Origin: Bacteroidia bacterium
GTDB taxonomy: Bacteria; Bacteroidota; Bacteroidia; Chitinophagales; Chitinophagaceae
Direction of reading: 5' to 3'
DNA: 64,000 nucleotides
Assembly (NCBI GenBank): GCA_030427635.1
Contig: JAUIBA010000008.1
Span: 114,031-178,030, forward strand
This document shows positions 27,826 to 36,685 of the stretch, in pieces (the stretch's first letter is position 1; each line of letters starts with the position of its first letter). The notes beneath the pieces are model-generated. The model was not told the origin of the DNA, did not search any database, and worked only from the letters and a program-made list of their open reading frames with translations. Position numbers and translations under genes: made by a program.

Positions 27826-28647
27826 TTGCTGTACGTCAATATAAATGGACACCTCATCCCTCAAAGCCAGGCATCACTGCCTGTCGGCAATACTGCATTT
27901 CGCTATGGTGCCGGCCTGTTTGAGACCATGAGAGTAAGTAACGGCACCATAAATCTGGAGCAATACCACTGGGACCGGCTACTGAACGGACTGGCACAAT
28001 TGCAATGGCCGGTACCTTCATTACTCAATCGTCAGGTACTTACTGCTCAGGTACTACGCACGGTAAAAAAGAATGCTATGGAGCACCTGTGCCGGGTACG
28101 GCTGCAGGTATATGGCGGTAATGGTGGCATTTTCGGCCCTGATAGTAATGAGCTTAATTATATCATAGAGTGCTTTCCCCTCACCGAATCTGATATTTCA
28201 CTTAACGATAATGGACTGATACTGGGCATTGCCTCCGGCATTCGTAAAAGTCCCGATACACTTGCCAACTTAAAGAGCAGTAGCGCTTTGCTCTATACCA
28301 CTGCAGGCAGGCAGGCAAAACAACAACGCTGGAATGATGCCCTTATCTGTAACACAAATGGCAACATCATTGAAAGTGTCATTGCCAATATCTTCTGGAT
28401 AAAAGATAACCATATCTATACGCCACCGCTCACAGAGGGTTGTGTAGCCGGTGTCATGCGGCGGCATCTGCTCGCCACTATCCCGGGCATTACAGAAGCG
28501 CCGCTCTCACCTCATGAGCTCACGCAGGCACATGAGATTTTCCTTACCAATGCTATTAAAGGTATCAGATGGGTAAGTGCTGTAAATAATACCACCTATC
28601 ATTCCGCCCAGGTGAGGCAGTTATATGCATCACTATTACAATCCTGA
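27826..28647 (+). CDS. Class IV (branched-chain/ADC lyase-type) PLP aminotransferase
   Basis: A PLP enzyme of the class that includes IlvE, D-amino acid transaminase and aminodeoxychorismate lyase. The fold starts at LLYVNINGHLIP, which is why I choose the TTG at 27826 (273 residues); upstream ATGs at 27736 and before would add unrelated sequence, and a TAACTTTA promoter box lies at 27799-27806 inside that extension. Features: FRYGAGLFETMRV, the PLP lysine in LANLKSSSALLY, and NIIESVIANIFWIKDN for phosphate and substrate binding, then TPPLTEGCVAGVMR. Which member it is cannot be told from motifs. It is divergent from the rhomboid gene and 98 nt upstream of the glucosaminidase. Confidence 0.82.
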   Translation: MLYVNINGHLIPQSQASLPVGNTAFRYGAGLFETMRVSNGTINLEQYHWDRLLNGLAQLQWPVPSLLNRQVLTAQVLRTVKKNAMEHLCRVRLQVYGGNGGIFGPDSNELNYIIECFPLTESDISLNDNGLILGIASGIRKSPDTLANLKSSSALLYTTAGRQAKQQRWNDALICNTNGNIIESVIANIFWIKDNHIYTPPLTEGCVAGVMRRHLLATIPGITEAPLSPHELTQAHEIFLTNAIKGIRWVSAVNNTTYHSAQVRQLYASLLQS

Positions 28648-28711
28648 CCTTCACACAGCCGTTGTGGCACAGTTTTAACAACTTCTCCACAAAACCTATT
28701 CAAAAAATCGT

Positions 28712-28719
28712 TACATTTG
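28712..28719 (+). promoter_or_regulatory. Glucosaminidase gene promoter, -7 box
   Basis: TACATTTG, 26 nt before the ATG at 28746. This also argues against the longer in-frame start upstream. Confidence 0.55.
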
Positions 28720-28745
28720 CCTGCCCTTTAAATAAATGTAATGCT

Positions 28746-29222
28746 ATGGTTTTGGTAAAGCAGATATTGAGAAGGACAATCGTCATTCTTTCATTTATTG
28801 CAGTCACTGCGCAGGTTCATGCGCAGAACGGTAAGTACATTGCCGATCACAGACTATTGGCTACAGTACTGGGAGAGCATTATGGCATACCATCATCTGT
28901 CATTCTGGCTATTGCTACTGTTGAGTCATCAGGTGGCGCAGGCCCTGCGGCAAAGGTTTTACACAATCACTTCGGCATCGTAGGCAAGAACAGTTATGTA
29001 AACCACCGGGGACATTCCAGCCGCTACAAGCAGTACGATAATGTATATGCTTCCTACATTGATTTCTGTGACCTTATTGCCCGTCGTAAGTTCTACTCCC
29101 GACTGAAGAATACAGAAGATCCTCAGAAATGGATCAAAGCTATCAGTGGCAGTGGCTACTCAGAAAGTCCGGAAGAATGGGAGCAGAAAGTAACATCTGT
29201 CTTGCGGGACAATAAGCTCTGA
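28746..29222 (+). CDS. Exported glucosaminidase-domain (GH73-like) murein hydrolase
   Basis: A 158-residue secreted protein predicted to cleave peptidoglycan glycan strands. Start at 28746 gives the signal peptide VLVKQILRRTIVILSFIAVTAQVHAQ. The remainder is one compact glucosaminidase domain: ATVLGEHYGIPSSVILAIATVESSGG with the catalytic Glu in VESSGG, then HNHFGIVGKN, SSRYKQYDNVYASYIDFCDLI and WIKAISGSGYSESPEEWEQK. No LysM or SPOR cell-wall binding domain is present, so it is the catalytic domain alone. It has its own promoter and terminator and so is a single-gene transcript. Confidence 0.88.
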   Translation: MVLVKQILRRTIVILSFIAVTAQVHAQNGKYIADHRLLATVLGEHYGIPSSVILAIATVESSGGAGPAAKVLHNHFGIVGKNSYVNHRGHSSRYKQYDNVYASYIDFCDLIARRKFYSRLKNTEDPQKWIKAISGSGYSESPEEWEQKVTSVLRDNKL

Positions 29223-29259
29223 TTTTACCCGGTATTTTTATTCAGAAAAACGAATTATT

Positions 29260-29284
29260 CCCTCCATAGTATGGAGGGTTTTTT
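29260..29284 (+). terminator. Rho-independent terminator of the glucosaminidase gene
   Basis: Stem CCCTCCA/TGGAGGG (29260-29266 with 29272-29278), 5-nt loop, then six Ts. Confidence 0.85.
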
Positions 29285-29317
29285 AATGCCATAAATCGAA
29301 AGGAAAACGAAGGGGAA

Positions 29318-29382
29318 TTGAAAAAAACAGAGCCGCCGGAGGAATCCGGCAGCTCTTACTTACTAACCCATTAAATTCACAA
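29318..29382 (-). ncRNA. Candidate small RNA of about 65 nt
   Basis: On the minus strand a TATATTTGC promoter box (29397-29389) is followed after about 60 nt by a 12-bp stem with one mismatch (29345-29356 with 29329-29340), loop TTCC, and a run of seven Ts. There is no room for a gene: the only ATG is followed two codons later by TAG. A compact promoter-to-terminator unit with no open frame is the usual look of a small RNA. An attenuated leader is ruled out by the lack of a minus-strand gene before the terminator or for several kb after it that is not already the convergent aminotransferase/glucosaminidase. Confidence 0.4.
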
Positions 29383-29685
29383 CTTGATGCAAATATACAA
29401 TCCGGGGGGGTATGAAAAAAATGGAATTACCTGGCTATACCATTAGTTTTATAGATATAACAATAATTCGCATTCAAAATATCCATTAGCACCCCATTGC
29501 ATGCATATTTTGACATAATCGCTCATTTTTTTGCCTTCTACTACCCAAAACCACACATTATACAAATAGTACACATTTTCGTTTTCAGCTGCTCGTCACT
29601 GTTGAATGACAAAATATCAGATACAATATAAATTTTAGAACCTGGCGCAGGTACCCGACCTTTGCACCTTACCAATATTTACAGG

Positions 29686-31416
29686 ATGAACCGCACGTTT
29701 GAACCATTGAAAGTAAAAGACAGGACTTTTCTCCCTACCAACTTTACAATAACCGACTGGCCATCACTGCAACAGTACTTTGATAACCTCATAAATCGTC
29801 AGCTTTCCTCACCTGAAGAACTGACCACATGGTTACATGATATCAGCGAGCTGGAAGCTGTAGTAAGTGAAGACGCATGCTGGCGGCAGATACGCATGAC
29901 CTGCGATACTACCAATAAAGAATATGAAGAAGCCTTTACCTTCTTCTGTATGGAAATAGAGCCTAAGATAAAACCATATAGCTTTGAGCTCAATCAGAAG
30001 TTACTTGCATGCCCCTTCACCAAAGACCTGGATAAGGGCAGTTTTTTCCCCTACCTCCGCTCTGTTGACAACTCTGTAAAACTGTACCGGGAAGAAAACG
30101 TCCCTCTGCAGGCCGAGCTGAACCTCCTTGCACAGCAGTATGGTGTCACATCCGGCGCTATGAGTATAGAGGTAGATGGTAAGGAATATACGTTACAGCA
30201 GGCGGCACGCCTGCTGCAGAGCCCCGACCGTAGCCGCCGCGAAATGGTATTTAATAAAGTAGCTACGCGCCGCCTTACCGATAAGGATAAACTCAACGAA
30301 CTCTTTGACAAGCTGCTGGCACACCGCCATCAGGTAGCTGTTAATGCCGGCTTTGATAATTACCGCGATTATAAGTTCCGCGAGCTGGGCCGCTTTGATT
30401 ATACCCCCGACGACTGCTTTGCATTTCATAATGCCGTTCGGGAGCATATAGTACCCCTGCAGGCTATGCTTGTACGTCACCGGCAGAGCCGTCTGGGTCT
30501 GGATGTGATGCGCCCCTGGGATACCGATGCCGAGCCAGCAGGTACTGAGCCGCTGCATCCCTTCACCGATGGGAAAGAACTGGCAGAAAAAGCAGTAGAA
30601 GTATTCTCCCGCCTCTCTCCATATTTTGCCGGCTGCCTCACTACCATGCAGCAAATGAGCCGGCTGGATCTGGACAGCCGCAAGGGAAAGGCTCCCGGTG
30701 GTTACAATTGTCCCCTCGCTGAGACCGGAGTACCATTTATATTTATGAATGCCGCCGGTACTATGGGCGATGTTATTACCATGATGCATGAGGGCGGCCA
30801 CGCCGTTCACTCATTCCTCTCCCACCCGCTGGCATTATCCTCATTTAAGGAATACCCCATGGAGATAGCTGAGTTGGCCAGTATGAGTATGGAGCTATTC
30901 ACCATGGAGCATTGGGATGTATTCTTCAAAGATGAGAAAGAACTGCACCGTGCACAACTGGAGGAGCTGGAGCGTATTATATCTGTATTGCCATGGATAG
31001 CTACCATCGATAAGTTCCAGCATTGGCTATACACCCATCCCGGCCATACAGTAGCAGAGCGGGAGCAGGAGTGGATGAACATACTGAATGAATTCTCTAC
31101 CGGCACCATAGACTGGACAGGCCATGAAGAGTACCGCCGCAATTTCTGGCAGAAACAGCTGCACCTGTTCGAAGTACCATTCTATTATATAGAATATGGT
31201 ATAGCACAGCTGGGAGCCATAGCTATGTGGCGCCAATATCGTCAGAATAAAGAGCAGGCGCTGGAAAACTACATGAACGCGCTGAGCCTGGGTTATACAA
31301 AAACACTTACTGAGCTGTATGCCACTGCCGGCATCCGGTTCGACTTCTCACCTGCCTACATCCGCGAGCTGGCCGACTTTGTAGTACCGGCATTGAAGGA
31401 AATGGGCGTAGAGTAG
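29686..31416 (+). CDS. M3-family metallopeptidase (oligoendopeptidase F type)
   Basis: A 576-residue cytoplasmic zinc peptidase expected to cut short peptides. The zinc motif is HEGGH (His368-Glu369-Gly-Gly-His372) in MMHEGGHAVHSFL, and the third ligand Glu lies in EIAELASMSMEL about 25 residues later. The N-terminal helical lobe (about 20-340) and the C-terminal segment FEVPFYYIEYGIAQLGA typical of PepF are intact. No signal peptide. The ATG at 29686 is preferred over a TTG eight codons upstream that would overlap the GACCTTTG promoter box. It ends near a 16-bp hairpin shared with the convergent methyltransferase gene. Confidence 0.9.
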   Translation: MNRTFEPLKVKDRTFLPTNFTITDWPSLQQYFDNLINRQLSSPEELTTWLHDISELEAVVSEDACWRQIRMTCDTTNKEYEEAFTFFCMEIEPKIKPYSFELNQKLLACPFTKDLDKGSFFPYLRSVDNSVKLYREENVPLQAELNLLAQQYGVTSGAMSIEVDGKEYTLQQAARLLQSPDRSRREMVFNKVATRRLTDKDKLNELFDKLLAHRHQVAVNAGFDNYRDYKFRELGRFDYTPDDCFAFHNAVREHIVPLQAMLVRHRQSRLGLDVMRPWDTDAEPAGTEPLHPFTDGKELAEKAVEVFSRLSPYFAGCLTTMQQMSRLDLDSRKGKAPGGYNCPLAETGVPFIFMNAAGTMGDVITMMHEGGHAVHSFLSHPLALSSFKEYPMEIAELASMSMELFTMEHWDVFFKDEKELHRAQLEELERIISVLPWIATIDKFQHWLYTHPGHTVAEREQEWMNILNEFSTGTIDWTGHEEYRRNFWQKQLHLFEVPFYYIEYGIAQLGAIAMWRQYRQNKEQALENYMNALSLGYTKTLTELYATAGIRFDFSPAYIRELADFVVPALKEMGVE

Positions 31417-31435
31417 CAACTACTATTTCAGATAT

Positions 31436-31477
31436 ATAATGAATATGCCGGAACTAATGTCCCGGCATATTCATTAT
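31436..31477. terminator. Hairpin between convergent peptidase and methyltransferase genes
   Basis: Perfect 16-bp stem (31436-31451 with 31462-31477), 10-nt loop, ATAAT on the outside of the stem. No clear T-run follows on the plus strand, but position and strength fit a bidirectional terminator or an end-stabilising hairpin. Confidence 0.6.
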
Positions 31478-31513
31478 CAGTATATCATATTTCTCCAGCA
31501 GTAATAGCAATAT

Positions 31514-32044
31514 TTACACTCGGTCTCGCACCATCTCCCAAAGTGCCACCCCTGCCGTTACAGATACATTCAGTGAGTGTTTCGCTCCCCACTGGGGTAT
31601 TTCCACACAGCCATCTGCCATATTCAGCCCGGCATCACTTACCCCCGTCACCTCATTACCCAGTATCAGGGCTATGCGCTCTCTTTGCTGCACCTGCTGC
31701 AGTGGTATGCTGCCATGCGCCTGCTCCACAGCCAGTATCCGGTAACCTTTTTCTTTGGCAGCAGTAATGGCCTCTTCTACAGTAGTATAGTGCTGCCATG
31801 GCACAGTCTCTGTAGCCCCCAGTGCGGTTTTATGTATATCGCGGTGCGGTGGCTGCGGCGTATAGCCACACAGGTACAGCGCCTCTGCGGCAAATGCATC
31901 ACACGTGCGGAATATAGAGCCCACATTCTGCATACTGCGCACATCGTCCAGTATAATGATGATGCGATGCCTTTCGGCTGTCTGCTGCTGTTCCGGTGTA
32001 AGCCGGCCCAGCTCTTCCATTGTTTTTCTTGTTATTGCTGCCAT
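31514..32044 (-). CDS. SpoU/TrmH-family RNA 2'-O-methyltransferase
   Basis: A 176-residue SPOUT-class methyltransferase using S-adenosylmethionine to methylate a ribose in tRNA or rRNA. The three knot motifs are present: RSMQNVGSIFRTCDAF (motif 1), RIALILGNEVTGVS (motif 2) and CVEIPQWGAKHSLNVSVTAGVALWE (motif 3, with the Asn and Ser of SLNVS). It lacks the N-terminal L30e-like RNA-binding domain of RlmB and so is the short form. The target nucleotide cannot be deduced. It follows the acyl-CoA ligase on the same strand by 31 nt, likely in one transcript. Confidence 0.9.
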   Translation of the reverse strand: MAAITRKTMEELGRLTPEQQQTAERHRIIIILDDVRSMQNVGSIFRTCDAFAAEALYLCGYTPQPPHRDIHKTALGATETVPWQHYTTVEEAITAAKEKGYRILAVEQAHGSIPLQQVQQRERIALILGNEVTGVSDAGLNMADGCVEIPQWGAKHSLNVSVTAGVALWEMVRDRV

Positions 32045-32075
32045 CGTTTCAGGCAGTAAAAATAGGCATACCCCG

Positions 32076-33854
32076 CTATTCGTTATATATATGGTCTATC
32101 TCTGTAGCATAGCGCTGCTCTATTGCCTTACGCTTCACCTTCAGCGATGGAGTCAGTTCCCCACTGTCTATTGTCCACTCTTCAGCCAGCAGGGTAAACT
32201 TTTTCACCTGCTCCGGATGGCTGAAAAACTCATTATACTTATCTACCTGCTTCTGTATTATGGCATGTACTTCCGGTAGTTTTATCAGTTCAGCATTATT
32301 GTCGGGCACTCTCATGGAGGAGAAGTTGTCCCGCAGATATTTGCGTAGCTGCATATAGGACGGCACTATCAGTGCCGATACAAACTTCCGGTTAGGCCCT
32401 ATCACCGCCATCTGCTCTATATAGGGGCTTTCCTTCATGCGGTTCTCTACCGCCTGCGGTGCCACATATTTACCGCCCGATGTTTTAAATATTTCCTTCT
32501 TTCTGTCTGTTATCTTCAGGAAGCGCCCTTCTACCCATTCTCCTATATCACCTGTCAGCAGCCAGCCGTCTTTCATGGCCTGCGCTGTAAGTTCAGGATG
32601 TTTGTAATAGCCAATGGTCACATTGGGGCCACGTACTATTATTTCACCATCTTCTGCCAGTTTCACTTCCACATTATCTATCAGCGGCCCTATGGTACCT
32701 ATTCTGCGGCCATCACTTTCAAAACGGTTTACCGATATTACCGGTGATGTTTCTGTAAGTCCATATCCCTCCATTATCGTTACCCCGGCCGAGCTGAATA
32801 TGCGCGCCAGCCTTTCCTGGCAGGCTGCCGAGCCTGTCACTATTGCCTTTACATTACCTCCCAACGCTTCGCGCCACTTACTGAATACCAGCTTATTGGC
32901 CAGCCATAACTGCATACGGTACCACAGGCTGCCGGGTTTCACATTGTCATATTGCTTACCCAGTGCCAGTGCCCAGAAAAACAAACCTCGTTTTATGCCT
33001 TTCAGCTCCATACCGGTATTCATAATGCGCTCATATACCTTTTCCAGCAGGCGGGGCACTGTAGTAAATACCATAGGCTTCACCTCTTTCAGGTTCAGCC
33101 CTATCGTATCCATACTTTCGGCATAATATATACTCACACCAGAGTGCAGATATACATATGTCACCATTCGCTCAAAGATGTGATTGAGCGGCAGAAAACT
33201 GAGCGCCTTTGCTCCCGAGTGGGCAAAGGTGAATACAGGCATAGAGTCTCTTACATTACTGGCTATATTATTATGGGTCAGCATTACCCCTTTGGGGTTG
33301 CCCGTTGTACCCGATGTATATATAATTGTAGCCAGCGTTTCCGGCCCTATGCGCGATATCACAGACTCATCCGGCTGTAGCCCGCTTTCTGTCAGTTCAC
33401 TCCAGTGCGCTACCCCCTCCAGCCTGTCAAAAGAATATATTTTCTTCAGTGTGGGTATCTGCGTGAATGCCTCTCTGAAATGCTCATATATTTCGGCATT
33501 GGCTACAAATACAGTCCTTATCTCGGCCTCACTCAGCACATATACCAGATCATTAGGGCTTATGGTAGGATATACCGGTGTCAGTACGGCACCTGTCAGC
33601 TGCACGGCTACATCCGTTATCATCCACTCAGGCCTGTTGGGCGATATAATGGCTATCTTCTCCTGCGTTTCCGGCTCCAGTACACTGTTGGCTACTCCAT
33701 CATTCAGCAGTCCACCTGCCATTTTACGGGCAGTATCCCACACCTCCCGGCACGAGTAGGTACGCCATTGCCCGTTTTCCTTGGCAGCCAGCATGGTATT
33801 ATCCGGAGTCTGTTCGTTCCGTTGCTGTACGATGTCAAATAGCCGTTTTATCAT
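32076..33854 (-). CDS. Long-chain acyl-CoA synthetase (AMP-forming)
   Basis: Activates long-chain fatty acids with ATP and CoA at the cytoplasmic face of the membrane. The AMP-binding P-loop is TIIYTSGTTGNPKGVMLTHNN (motif A10-like, about residues 177-197), followed by LPLNHIFERMVTY, GYGLTETSPVIS (adenylate motif), TGDIGEWVEGRFLKITDRKKEIFKTSGGKYVAPQ (hinge with the Lys motif) and a C-terminal cap ending SLKVKRKAIEQRY. Length 592 is typical of the FadD15/ACSL-like group of Bacteroidota. TAAATTTA lies 4 nt before the ATG. FadL at 36.7 kb could bring in its substrate. Confidence 0.93.
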   Translation of the reverse strand: MIKRLFDIVQQRNEQTPDNTMLAAKENGQWRTYSCREVWDTARKMAGGLLNDGVANSVLEPETQEKIAIISPNRPEWMITDVAVQLTGAVLTPVYPTISPNDLVYVLSEAEIRTVFVANAEIYEHFREAFTQIPTLKKIYSFDRLEGVAHWSELTESGLQPDESVISRIGPETLATIIYTSGTTGNPKGVMLTHNNIASNVRDSMPVFTFAHSGAKALSFLPLNHIFERMVTYVYLHSGVSIYYAESMDTIGLNLKEVKPMVFTTVPRLLEKVYERIMNTGMELKGIKRGLFFWALALGKQYDNVKPGSLWYRMQLWLANKLVFSKWREALGGNVKAIVTGSAACQERLARIFSSAGVTIMEGYGLTETSPVISVNRFESDGRRIGTIGPLIDNVEVKLAEDGEIIVRGPNVTIGYYKHPELTAQAMKDGWLLTGDIGEWVEGRFLKITDRKKEIFKTSGGKYVAPQAVENRMKESPYIEQMAVIGPNRKFVSALIVPSYMQLRKYLRDNFSSMRVPDNNAELIKLPEVHAIIQKQVDKYNEFFSHPEQVKKFTLLAEEWTIDSGELTPSLKVKRKAIEQRYATEIDHIYNE

Positions 33855-33976
33855 GTCATAAATTTAATAATAAAATCTGATGCCTGCGTTAATTCATTAC
33901 GCCGCATATACGCTTCTAATGTCCTTTTAACTTTTTATCTCAATAGTGCTATAAGACAATTGCCCCTATAACCGTT

Positions 33977-33984
33977 TACCTTTG
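33977..33984 (+). promoter_or_regulatory. -7 box 4 nt before the DAHP synthase start codon
   Basis: TACCTTTG, then CATT, then ATG. The box is so close that the mRNA is predicted to be leaderless. Confidence 0.55.
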
Positions 33985-33988
33985 CATT

Positions 33989-35071
33989 ATGTCATTTTTC
34001 AGAACAGCAAGGCCGTTCGTTATCGCGGGTCCGTGTGGCGCAGAGAGCAGAGAGCAGGTAATGACTATGGCACAGGCGCTGGCGGGTATGAATGTGCAGC
34101 TTATGCGTGCCGGCGTATGGAAACCCCGTACTAAACCGGGCGCGTTCGAAGGCCATGGCGCTGACGCCCTCCGGTGGATGCAGGAAGCCCGTGCACAGTA
34201 TGGTATTCCTATGGCTACAGAAGTGGCAGAGTCCGCCCATGTAGAGCTGGCACTGCAGTACGGAATAGATGTCCTGTGGATAGGCGCACGTACCACGGTC
34301 AATCCTTTTCAGGTACAGCGCATAGCCGATGCCCTGAAAGGAACTAACATACCGGTTATGGTAAAAAACCCGGTCAATCCTGATGTGGCCCTGTGGGAGG
34401 GTGCCATAGAGCGGCTGGAAAAAGCAGGTATTACCGATGTCGCAGCCATTCACCGTGGCTTCTCCGGCTATACATCCCCCAATGGCTACCGCAATCAGCT
34501 CAACTGGCCCATACCTATAGAGCTGAAAAGACGCAGGCCATCCCTGCCCCTCTTCTGCGACCCCAGCCACATTACCGGCAACAGGGAGCGCATAGCAGAA
34601 GTAGCCCAGAAAGCGCTGGATATGCACTTTGACGGCCTTATTATAGAAAGTCACCCCACCCCCGATACGGCCCTCAGCGATGCCGCCCAGCAGATAACAC
34701 CAGCCCGTCTGGCAGAAATTCTCAGCGCACTCATTGTTCGGGAAGAACATACTCATGACATGAGCGGGGCAGAACAGCTGGAATACCTGCGTCAGCTGAT
34801 GGATACGCTGGATGCAGAAATAATAGACCTCGTTGCCCGCCGTATGGAGCTCAGCACACAGATAGGCACCGTGAAGCAATTATGCAATATGACGGCCTAC
34901 CAGCCGGCCCGCTGGCGCGAAATAGTAGAAACACGCGGTGCAAGAGGTGGCGCCAATGGCCTCAGCCCGGAGTTCGTTACAGAACTGTATGCCCGTATTC
35001 ATCACGAAAGCATCCGCCTGCAACTGGCGGTACTGGCACAGAAGGCCACAGGCAATGAAGTAAAAGGATGA
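33989..35071 (+). CDS. Bifunctional DAHP synthase (type I-beta) / chorismate mutase
   Basis: Catalyses PEP + erythrose-4-phosphate to DAHP, the entry to aromatic amino acid synthesis, fused to an AroQ-class chorismate mutase that makes prephenate. Residues 1-245 are the KdsA-like barrel: FVIAGPCGAES, AGVWKPRTKPGAFEG, VAAIHRGFSGY, PLFCDPSHITGNRERI with metal-binding Cys, His and Asp. Residues about 258-345 are the helical mutase: EQLEYLRQLMDTLDAEIIDLVARRMELSTQIGTVK. A C-terminal mutase fusion is known in Bacteroidota and allows prephenate or chorismate feedback control. The start is fixed because the barrel begins at residue 9 and a promoter box sits 4 nt upstream. Confidence 0.93.
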   Translation: MSFFRTARPFVIAGPCGAESREQVMTMAQALAGMNVQLMRAGVWKPRTKPGAFEGHGADALRWMQEARAQYGIPMATEVAESAHVELALQYGIDVLWIGARTTVNPFQVQRIADALKGTNIPVMVKNPVNPDVALWEGAIERLEKAGITDVAAIHRGFSGYTSPNGYRNQLNWPIPIELKRRRPSLPLFCDPSHITGNRERIAEVAQKALDMHFDGLIIESHPTPDTALSDAAQQITPARLAEILSALIVREEHTHDMSGAEQLEYLRQLMDTLDAEIIDLVARRMELSTQIGTVKQLCNMTAYQPARWREIVETRGARGGANGLSPEFVTELYARIHHESIRLQLAVLAQKATGNEVKG

Positions 35072-35105
35072 TGCATATAATTTTCGGGCAGTTCATTCGT
35101 TTATA

Positions 35106-35113
35106 TACATTTG
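35106..35113 (+). promoter_or_regulatory. -7 box 5 nt before the start codon at 35119
   Basis: TACATTTG, then TGTCA, then ATG. It lies inside an upstream in-frame extension of the gene, which supports the start at 35119 and suggests a leaderless mRNA. Confidence 0.5.
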
Positions 35114-35118
35114 TGTCA

Positions 35119-35841
35119 ATGCGCAGATTCTTACAAATACTGTTCATCATGCTGCTGATGGTACCCCTTACTGCCGGTGCTATCAATCGTAAAAAACAGA
35201 AACTGATAGTGCCCGGCCGCTGGCGCGAAACCGTGCGTATGACGCCGGATAGTACCGTCACTCCATTTACAGATACGCTGTTCATGCACTTCTTTGCCAA
35301 AGACTCCTTCTCCTATCACTATCGTAAGGGATTCATATATGAGGGTGTATACCTCCTGTCTGAAGATAGCATTCTCAACCTCGGCACTGCGTCATATAAG
35401 GTATTGTCGCGCACTACCGACGAACTGGTAATGTTTAATGCCAAAGGCATATACCGGTTTGTTACCGACAGCTCTGATACTGTAAAGACTATTGTATTGC
35501 GTAAAAACGACTCCACCCTGCCCGTCACAAATATTGATATAATGATAGGCCGGTGGACGGTATATAAACGCACTGCCGATGGTCCCGGACGTATAGACCC
35601 AGACGAAAATATCAGATCAGCCTACATTACCGGTCCTTCATCCGATGGCAGACAAGGCTTTATCTACGGTACTTCCGACCCCGATAGTCAGCCTTCATGG
35701 TTTATTAAAGAACTGGGAGGTGGTCAGTCGCTCAATTGCAGCGGTAAAAACAACCGTACATTAAAGGTGGTGCGCTGTCAGGATGGGGAAATGATACTGG
35801 AAGAGAATAAAATAAAGTATTATTTCAAGATGTATCAGTAA
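35119..35841 (+). CDS. Exported protein with two lipocalin-like halves, unknown function
   Basis: A 240-residue protein with a signal peptide (MRRFLQILFIMLLMVPLTAGA). The mature part seems to contain two related beta-rich halves, each opening with a GRW motif: GRWRETVRMTPDST (about 32) and GRWTVYKRTADG (about 148). This resembles lipocalin-like domains common in Bacteroidota, but the match is by pattern only. No lipobox. An in-frame ATG at 35068 overlaps the end of the DAHP synthase gene and would bury the signal peptide, so I reject it. The next gene begins 23 nt downstream. Confidence 0.62.
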   Translation: MRRFLQILFIMLLMVPLTAGAINRKKQKLIVPGRWRETVRMTPDSTVTPFTDTLFMHFFAKDSFSYHYRKGFIYEGVYLLSEDSILNLGTASYKVLSRTTDELVMFNAKGIYRFVTDSSDTVKTIVLRKNDSTLPVTNIDIMIGRWTVYKRTADGPGRIDPDENIRSAYITGPSSDGRQGFIYGTSDPDSQPSWFIKELGGGQSLNCSGKNNRTLKVVRCQDGEMILEENKIKYYFKMYQ

Positions 35842-35864
35842 ATTTAATCATTAACTGACCATCT

Positions 35865-36572
35865 ATGCCGCTCCTCTCCCTGCACCAGCTCCGACAGGGA
35901 TTTGCACATATGTTCTTCCCCGTGCTGTGCGAGGGTTGCCGCCGTCCACTTATCGATGGCGAGCAGGTACTATGTCTTTCCTGTTGTCTGGAAGTTCCTG
36001 AAACCAGCTATCACAGTCGCCATGACAATGATACAGAGCAACGTTTTTCCGGCCGTTTTCCTTTCGTAAGGGCTACCTCATGGGCCTGGTTCACACCAGA
36101 TAGCCTGCTGCAGCATTTGGTACACGCCCTCAAGTATCATAACCGGCCGGAGATAGGCACATGGCTGGGGACCCGGCTGGGAGAGCAGTTGATGGCAGCA
36201 GGATGGGCCCATGATACCCATATGGTCATCCCGGTACCGCTGCACCCTTCCCGTCAGGCTACCCGTGGCTATAACCAGAGCAGTATTATAGCGGCATCAC
36301 TGGCAGCCGCTATGCAGCTACCTACAGGCAATAATCACCTGCACCGTATCCGCAAAACAGACAGTCAGACACAGAAAACCCGCACTGAACGGGCAGAGAA
36401 TATGGCAGGGGCGTTTGAGGTCAGGGATACCGCAGGCATAGCGGGCAGGCACATCCTGCTCATAGATGATGTACTCACCACCGGGGCCACTCTGGAGGCA
36501 TGTGCATTGGCATTACTGGCGGTACCAGGGGTAAAAATTAGCATCGCTACCATTGGTATTGCCGTGTCTTAA
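35865..36572 (+). CDS. ComF-family phosphoribosyltransferase-like protein
   Basis: A 235-residue ComF/GntX-type protein. Residues about 21-43 hold a four-Cys zinc-ribbon-like motif (CEGCRRPL ... CLSCC). The rest is a PRTase fold: VIPVPLHPSRQATRGYNQS, RKTDSQTQKTRTERAENMAGAFEV, and the PRPP motif HILLIDDVLTTGATLEAC. ComF proteins are linked to natural competence and handling of incoming DNA. No other competence gene is in the window. It follows the exported protein closely and may be in its transcript. Confidence 0.9.
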   Translation: MPLLSLHQLRQGFAHMFFPVLCEGCRRPLIDGEQVLCLSCCLEVPETSYHSRHDNDTEQRFSGRFPFVRATSWAWFTPDSLLQHLVHALKYHNRPEIGTWLGTRLGEQLMAAGWAHDTHMVIPVPLHPSRQATRGYNQSSIIAASLAAAMQLPTGNNHLHRIRKTDSQTQKTRTERAENMAGAFEVRDTAGIAGRHILLIDDVLTTGATLEACALALLAVPGVKISIATIGIAVS

Positions 36573-36685
36573 CGCTTATATTTGCAGATATTTGAATCCG
36601 GCATTTGTTTTTATTGTCATTTCACTATACCTTAATACCCAAATAGTGAAACAATATATCGGGTTCGTTATATTCTCTTAACAAA

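Larger units (their letters stand above)
29223..29685. other. Intergenic region with two terminators and a possible small RNA
   Basis: About 460 bases with no protein-coding signal. It contains a plus-strand terminator (29260-29284), a minus-strand promoter and terminator pair (29318-29397) described as a candidate small RNA, and the pepF promoter box near 29657-29664 (GACCTTTG). The stretch 29400-29650 is AT-rich; I see nothing else in it. Confidence 0.6.

Noticed and set aside
33992..34879. 295-codon open frame on the minus strand opposite the DAHP synthase gene
   Set aside because: It is the mirror of a gene with clear catalytic motifs. Its translation has no domain or signal and is a by-product of codon choice.
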